Of a stretch of 64,000 nt of DNA, positions 60,189 through 64,000 are shown piece by piece. The stretch is taken from assembly GCF_007713465.1 (NCBI RefSeq), contig NZ_VMSG01000004.1, positions 62,001 to 126,000 on the forward strand. The letters run 5' to 3'. This stretch comes from Pseudomonas sp. H3(2019) (GTDB taxonomy: Bacteria > Pseudomonadota > Gammaproteobacteria > Pseudomonadales > Pseudomonadaceae). Every line of letters begins with the position of its first letter. Position 1 is the stretch's first letter. Below the pieces are notes generated by a model. That model saw only the letters and a list, made by a program, of their open reading frames with translations, made no database searches and was not told where the DNA came from. Both the position numbers and the translations under genes were made by a program.

Positions 60189-61331
60189 ATGAAGGCGCTT
60201 ACGCCTGGAGCGAACGCCGCTATTTCGGGCGAAAAATGTGCATGGACGCTAGAGTGCAGCCACTCATCCGTCTTTGGGGAATACGCAGCCGTAGCGCTGC
60301 TGCCCGTCACTGAGAAGCGTCTTCCGACAGGTGACCCGGCTCTGTTTCAAGTCACTCAACAGTGGATGGAGTGGAGCGGCACCACGTCGTCTATTGGTTG
60401 TTCCCTCGATTTGTCCCGACTTCCTGGCGGCAGCGAACGTCTGCTGCTGGTCGTCTATACCTTCTCCGCTGCCGGCCCGATCAGCGAGCTCAAAGACTTG
60501 CGTCTGCAAGTCGACAATCAAGTCGAGTTGTTGCTTGATCTGAAAAGTAATGGCGAGTCAGCGATTGTCATTGGCGAGTTCTATCGCCGCAACGATCAGT
60601 GGCGATTCCGCGCACTGGCGGAAGGTTCGGCTTACGGCCTTGCCGCGATGGGCCGTCGTATGGGCATCACGATCGATGATGCGCATCCCGCGCGCCGTCC
60701 GTATTCAGGTGATTCACCGAGAAATCGCGGCTCGGCGACGGGGACCGGATTCGCCGTTTCACCCAACCATGTCATGACGTGTGCCCATGTGATCGAGGAG
60801 ATGCAGGAACTGCATATTTCCTCCTTTGCCGGTCGCTTCTGCGCCGAAGTGGTGGTGGTCGATCGGCGAAACGATATGGCCTTGCTGCGTATTCAGGATT
60901 GCCCGCCGCTGTCGCCCGTTGTCTTCAAAGAGGGCGGCGGTAGTTGTGCGCTGGGCGAGTCGGTCATTGTTCTGGGTTTTCCGATGGCAGGCCTGGCGGG
61001 CGGTGGCGTTCATGTGACACAGGGCGGGGTGTCCGGTTTGTTCGGATTGCACAATGATGCAAGCCTGCTCCAGTTCACCGCGGCTATTCAGCCAGGGTCC
61101 AGCGGCAGCCCACTGTTCGATACCAGTGGCGCGGTCATCGGGATGGTGACATCGACGCTGCCGGATGCGCAAAACATGAACTTCGCGGTCAAGTCCGGGT
61201 TGTTAATGGCCTTTTTGGATGCCTGCCACGTCTCGCCACCCAACTCTCCAACGGGTCGGATTTTTTCGACCGCCGAAATGGCTCGTGAAGCTCATTCATC
61301 GCTCTGGCGGATCGAAGCCAGAAATCCGTAG
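60189..61331 (+). CDS. TerD-like domain fused to a trypsin-like serine protease
   Basis: A 380-residue cytoplasmic protein without signal peptide or membrane helix. Residues 1-165 follow the TerD fold: LTPGANAAIS start, CSLDLSRLPGGSERLLLVVY in the middle, VIGEFYRRNDQWRFRALAEG and a GLAAMGRRMGI end. Residues 183-345 are a chymotrypsin-fold protease: GTGFAVSPNHVMTCAHV with His200, DRRNDMALLRI with Asp229 and QPGSSGSPLFD with Ser305, so the triad is complete. The acidic calcium ligands usual in TerD (DLDAS-like and GDDE-like loops) are not visible at the matching places (GEYAAV, TSSIGC), so calcium binding is doubtful. AAGGA lies 8 bases before the ATG. It sits between the ATP-grasp and phosphoribosyltransferase genes. 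I know of no characterised example of this fusion. Confidence 0.8.
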   Translation: MKALTPGANAAISGEKCAWTLECSHSSVFGEYAAVALLPVTEKRLPTGDPALFQVTQQWMEWSGTTSSIGCSLDLSRLPGGSERLLLVVYTFSAAGPISELKDLRLQVDNQVELLLDLKSNGESAIVIGEFYRRNDQWRFRALAEGSAYGLAAMGRRMGITIDDAHPARRPYSGDSPRNRGSATGTGFAVSPNHVMTCAHVIEEMQELHISSFAGRFCAEVVVVDRRNDMALLRIQDCPPLSPVVFKEGGGSCALGESVIVLGFPMAGLAGGGVHVTQGGVSGLFGLHNDASLLQFTAAIQPGSSGSPLFDTSGAVIGMVTSTLPDAQNMNFAVKSGLLMAFLDACHVSPPNSPTGRIFSTAEMAREAHSSLWRIEARNP

Positions 61332-61400
61332 AGGCATCCTGCTTTAAAAATAGTGAAGGGTTGTCAGTTCACTACCTCGCCTCTTTTAGGAATGTTGCAA

Positions 61401-62537
61401 ATGGAATTCGCAGTAGAAAAAACCTCGACCACCCGACTCACCGCGCAGCTTAAGCGTGGACTGATGGAAGTCGATGTCGATGAATCATCCATCGAACCCC
61501 GTACGTTGTTTGGGTTCGCCGAACGCCGCAATCCAAAACGTGCGTTCCTTTTTGTATCCCGCGTCCTGGGCCGGCATATTCCTGTTCGCCCATCGATCAT
61601 GCAGGCCAGTTACGAAAGCCTGGCGGCAAAGATTCCCGATGACTTGCCGGGACCGGTACTGGTGATCGGTATGGCAGAGACGGCCGTCGGTCTGGGGGCC
61701 GGTGTGCACCGCGCTTACAGCAAGACCCGCCCGGACACCGTCTATCTGGTCAGCACCCGCCATCCGGTCGGCACTGAGCTGTTCACCCGTTTTGAAGAAG
61801 AACACAGCCACGCCAGCGCGCACCTGATTCACCAGCCTACCGATCCTGATATCCGCGAAATGATGCTGCAGGCTCGTTCCCTGGTGTTGGTCGACGATGA
61901 AGCCTCCACCGGCAAGACCTTTATCAATTTGCATCGTGCGCTCGTGGATGCCGGGCTGAGCAAGGTGGAACGGGTCGTGACCTGCGTGCTCACCGATTGG
62001 TCCCGTGGCGCGGTACGTAACGTTCTTGGCGAGACAGCCACTCAGGTTTCCTTGCTGCAGGGGGCTTATCGTTTCTCTGAAGATCAGAACGCGCCTCTAC
62101 CTGAAATGCCTGATGTGGGCGCCGTTGCCGTAGGCGAATGGCCGATCGACCCGCGTAACGATTGGGGACGTCTGGGCGTGCGTCATGTTGACGACATATT
62201 GGCCCTGGATATTCAGGTCAAGCCGGGCGAGCGCGTGATGGTCGTGGGCACCAGTGAATTCGTGTGGCGTCCGTTTCTGCTGGCTGAACGTCTTGAACGA
62301 GCAGGGGCTGACGTTCATTTCAGCTCCACCAGTCGGTCGCCGATTGCCTTGGGCCATGAGATCGGTCACGCCTTGTCGTTCTCCGATAACTACGGCCTCG
62401 GTATCCCGAACTTTCTTTATAACGTGCGTCCGGGTCAGTTTGACCGTGTGTTGATCTGTACCGAAACGCCTGCACAAGCGGTTCCCCAGTCGCTGATTGA
62501 TTCGCTGAACGCAGAGGTCATTGTTGATGGGCAGTAA
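61401..62537 (+). CDS. Phosphoribosyltransferase with TRSP domain (Ter-associated)
   Basis: A 378-residue two-domain protein. Residues about 30-215 form a type I phosphoribosyltransferase fold with the PRPP loop LVLVDDEASTGKT at 161-173 and upstream VLVIGMAETAVGLGAGV. Residues about 240-378 are the TRSP domain, named for the motif seen here as STSRSP near 310. The N-terminal ELERK-type segment is also typical (LFGFAERRNPKRAFLFVSRV). This domain pair is a hallmark of the biosynthetic arm of Ter-dependent stress systems. AGGA lies 9 bases before ATG 61401. The HAD gene starts inside its end (11-base overlap). Confidence 0.85.
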   Translation: MEFAVEKTSTTRLTAQLKRGLMEVDVDESSIEPRTLFGFAERRNPKRAFLFVSRVLGRHIPVRPSIMQASYESLAAKIPDDLPGPVLVIGMAETAVGLGAGVHRAYSKTRPDTVYLVSTRHPVGTELFTRFEEEHSHASAHLIHQPTDPDIREMMLQARSLVLVDDEASTGKTFINLHRALVDAGLSKVERVVTCVLTDWSRGAVRNVLGETATQVSLLQGAYRFSEDQNAPLPEMPDVGAVAVGEWPIDPRNDWGRLGVRHVDDILALDIQVKPGERVMVVGTSEFVWRPFLLAERLERAGADVHFSSTSRSPIALGHEIGHALSFSDNYGLGIPNFLYNVRPGQFDRVLICTETPAQAVPQSLIDSLNAEVIVDGQ

Positions 62538-63285
62538 GCGTCCCCTGATGCTCATCGATCTCGATGACACCTTGTTTCAGACAGCCCGCAAGATGCCGCA
62601 AGGATCTGCGCGGCACACCGCGACGCTGGATGTCGAGGGTCAGCCCAATGGCTATATGAGTTCCGTACAGAAAAACTTTGTGGAGTGGCTGCTGGCATCG
62701 GCAGATGTCGTACCGGTCACGGCGCGTAGCGTTGAAGCTTACAGCCGCGTGAAATTGCCCTTCGTCGCGGGCGCCGTGTGTTCCCATGGTGGGGTGATCC
62801 TCCAGCCCGACGGTGCGCTGGATCGGGATTGGCATGGGCAGATGACCGACGCGCTGGCAGCGTATCAGAACCGCCTTCCGGCACTGAGTGCTGCAACCCT
62901 GGCCATCGGCAAGGAAATGGGTTTTTCCCTGCGCGGATGGGTTGTGGAAGAACAAGGCCTGTTGAATTACGTCGTGACCAAGCATAACGAGTCGGACGAT
63001 TCTGTGCTGCAAAAGGTCCTGGCCGAAGTCCAGGCCCGTGGTCTGCTGGACGACATGCATATCCACGGCAACGGCAACAACCTGGCCTTCCTGCCGAACG
63101 GCTTGTCCAAGCGTCTGGCAGTTCAAGAGTTGCTTCGCCGCGATCGCGTCGTCAATGGCGAACGCCCTGTACTGGGATTTGGTGACAGTGTCACCGACCT
63201 TGGCTTCATGAACGAATGCAACTTCTGGGCGACCCCTTCCAATAGCCAGTTGGCAAAGGTTGTGGAGGCAATGATCCATGGTTAA
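62527..63285 (+). CDS. HAD-family hydrolase (Cof-like), Ter-associated
   Basis: A 252-residue phosphatase-like protein. Motif I is Asp11-Leu-Asp13-Asp-Thr (LIDLDDTLF), motif II Thr in VPVTARSVEAY, and motif IV GFGDSVTDLGFM; a cap domain of about 90 residues lies between. It would remove a phosphate from an intermediate of the pathway. It overlaps the TRSP phosphoribosyltransferase gene by 11 bases and the next gene by 8, so all three are translationally coupled. GAGG lies 9 bases upstream of the ATG. Confidence 0.85.
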   Translation: MGSKRPLMLIDLDDTLFQTARKMPQGSARHTATLDVEGQPNGYMSSVQKNFVEWLLASADVVPVTARSVEAYSRVKLPFVAGAVCSHGGVILQPDGALDRDWHGQMTDALAAYQNRLPALSAATLAIGKEMGFSLRGWVVEEQGLLNYVVTKHNESDDSVLQKVLAEVQARGLLDDMHIHGNGNNLAFLPNGLSKRLAVQELLRRDRVVNGERPVLGFGDSVTDLGFMNECNFWATPSNSQLAKVVEAMIHG

Positions 63286-64000
63286 TGCCTTCGCACACCT
63301 GACCACGGTTGGCAGTGGCAGCTACGCGCCCGATGACGTGCACTTCCTTTTGCAACCGGTCGAAATCGAAGTGACGGATGTTCAAGAGAAAGAGCGCCTG
63401 ATCCAGACGCGGCAGAAGCATTACTCCGAGATGATCAGCCTGGAATCGGCTCCGACCGAGGTCCACAAAGGGCTTTACCAGCGCGCAATGTTGCAGAATT
63501 CGGCCAGGATGGCCCGTGATGTTCAGTCTTTGGCGCTGGCGCTGGATCAGGCCTGTGACGGCCCTTCGATCGCGCTGGTTTCGTTCGTGCGTGCGGGGCT
63601 GCCCCTGGGCGTATTGCTGCGCCGCGCGCTCCTGGACCTGGGGCGTGACGCTCATCATTACGGCATCAGCATTGTTCGTGATCGCGGCATCGACATGATA
63701 GCCCTGGAAGCCGTGATCAAGGCTCACGGCGCTGAAAACATAGTTTTTGTTGATGGCTGGACAGGCAAGGGCGCCATCTCTACAGAAATCCAGCGCAGCC
63801 TCAAGGGCGACACGCGCTTTCCCGAGCAGCCACGCCTTGTGGTGCTGGCCGACCCTTGCGGGCGCGCCTGGCTGGCGGCTTCGGCCGAGGACTGGGTGAT
63901 TCCGTCCGGCATCCTAGGGGCCACGGTTTCCGGCCTGGTATCGCGCTCCATCTGGCCCACCAACGGTGGCCTGCATGGATGCGTGGTCTACGACCATTTG
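63278..64000 (+). CDS. StiP-like phosphoribosyltransferase-fold protein, 5' part
   Basis: The frame opens at ATG 63278 (GGAGG 9 bases upstream, inside the HAD gene) and stays open to the right edge: 241 codons, no stop. The sequence (LTTVGSGSYAPDDVHFLLQP, TEVHKGLYQRAMLQNSARMA, LVSFVRAGLPLGVLLRRALL) and the PRPP-loop-like IVFVDGWTGKGAIS match the StiP/PRTase_1 family, often labelled cysteine protease StiP. It is the second phosphoribosyltransferase-like protein of the Ter-associated metabolite module. The C-terminal part and following genes lie outside the window. Confidence 0.82.
   Translation, partial: MVNAFAHLTTVGSGSYAPDDVHFLLQPVEIEVTDVQEKERLIQTRQKHYSEMISLESAPTEVHKGLYQRAMLQNSARMARDVQSLALALDQACDGPSIALVSFVRAGLPLGVLLRRALLDLGRDAHHYGISIVRDRGIDMIALEAVIKAHGAENIVFVDGWTGKGAISTEIQRSLKGDTRFPEQPRLVVLADPCGRAWLAASAEDWVIPSGILGATVSGLVSRSIWPTNGGLHGCVVYDHL

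Overview
The window is chromosomal DNA of a fluorescent Pseudomonas, most likely P. fluorescens group. The basis is GC-rich codon use over most of its length, REP/REPIN repeats of the GTGGGAGCGAGC and GTAGGAGC types, and familiar Pseudomonas neighbourhoods: hmgR-hmgABC, ldh-E1-E2 next to yebG, pbpC with an alpha-2-macroglobulin gene, and DUF3077 and DUF3509 proteins. No rRNA, tRNA, CRISPR array, insertion sequence or phage was seen.

Layout. 1-7.5 kb: end of cyoE, a dispersed intergenic repeat, a DUF3077 gene with a strongly structured leader, psiE, a DUF3509 gene, the serine catabolism pair sdaA-sdaC with a divergent LysR gene, and an HPF/RaiA-like gene. 7.5-15.7 kb: pbpC coupled to a giant alpha-2-macroglobulin gene. 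16-20 kb: an SDR dehydrogenase, a possible minus-strand small RNA and a large protein of the dermonecrotic-toxin-like type. 20-24.4 kb: homogentisate catabolism (hmgR, hmgA, hmgB, maiA) and a REPIN. 24.4-31 kb: a SirB1-like protein, a leucine-dehydrogenase-like protein lacking its catalytic lysine, a 2-oxoacid dehydrogenase E1alpha/E1beta/E2 set, LexA-controlled yebG and an unknown gene. 31-37 kb: a two-component system divergent from exported MsrB, a DipZ-type CcdA-thioredoxin protein and exported MsrA, which together look like an envelope methionine-sulfoxide repair module. 37-44 kb: a diguanylate cyclase, a LysR gene, a class III aminotransferase, DedA, a VOC protein and a second two-component system.

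44-50 kb is an AT-richer accessory island. It encodes an unrecognised protein, a membrane di-iron desaturase/hydroxylase and a 2-oxoglutarate/Fe(II) oxygenase in one tight operon, followed by a LysE exporter and an IlvE-type aminotransferase. I read it as a candidate pathway for an unusual amino-acid-derived metabolite. 50-58.6 kb: an MFS/LysR pair, a hemerythrin protein and an NAD-dependent formate dehydrogenase operon (fdsG-fdsB-fdsA-fdsD).

59.1-64 kb, running off the window, is a cluster of the type known from Ter (tellurite-resistance/TerD) stress systems: ATP-grasp, TRSP-domain phosphoribosyltransferase, HAD phosphatase and StiP-like phosphoribosyltransferase. In its middle lies a cytoplasmic trypsin-like protease whose N-terminal 165 residues look like a degenerate TerD domain. 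That fusion, and the 44-50 kb cluster, are the best candidates for undescribed biology here.
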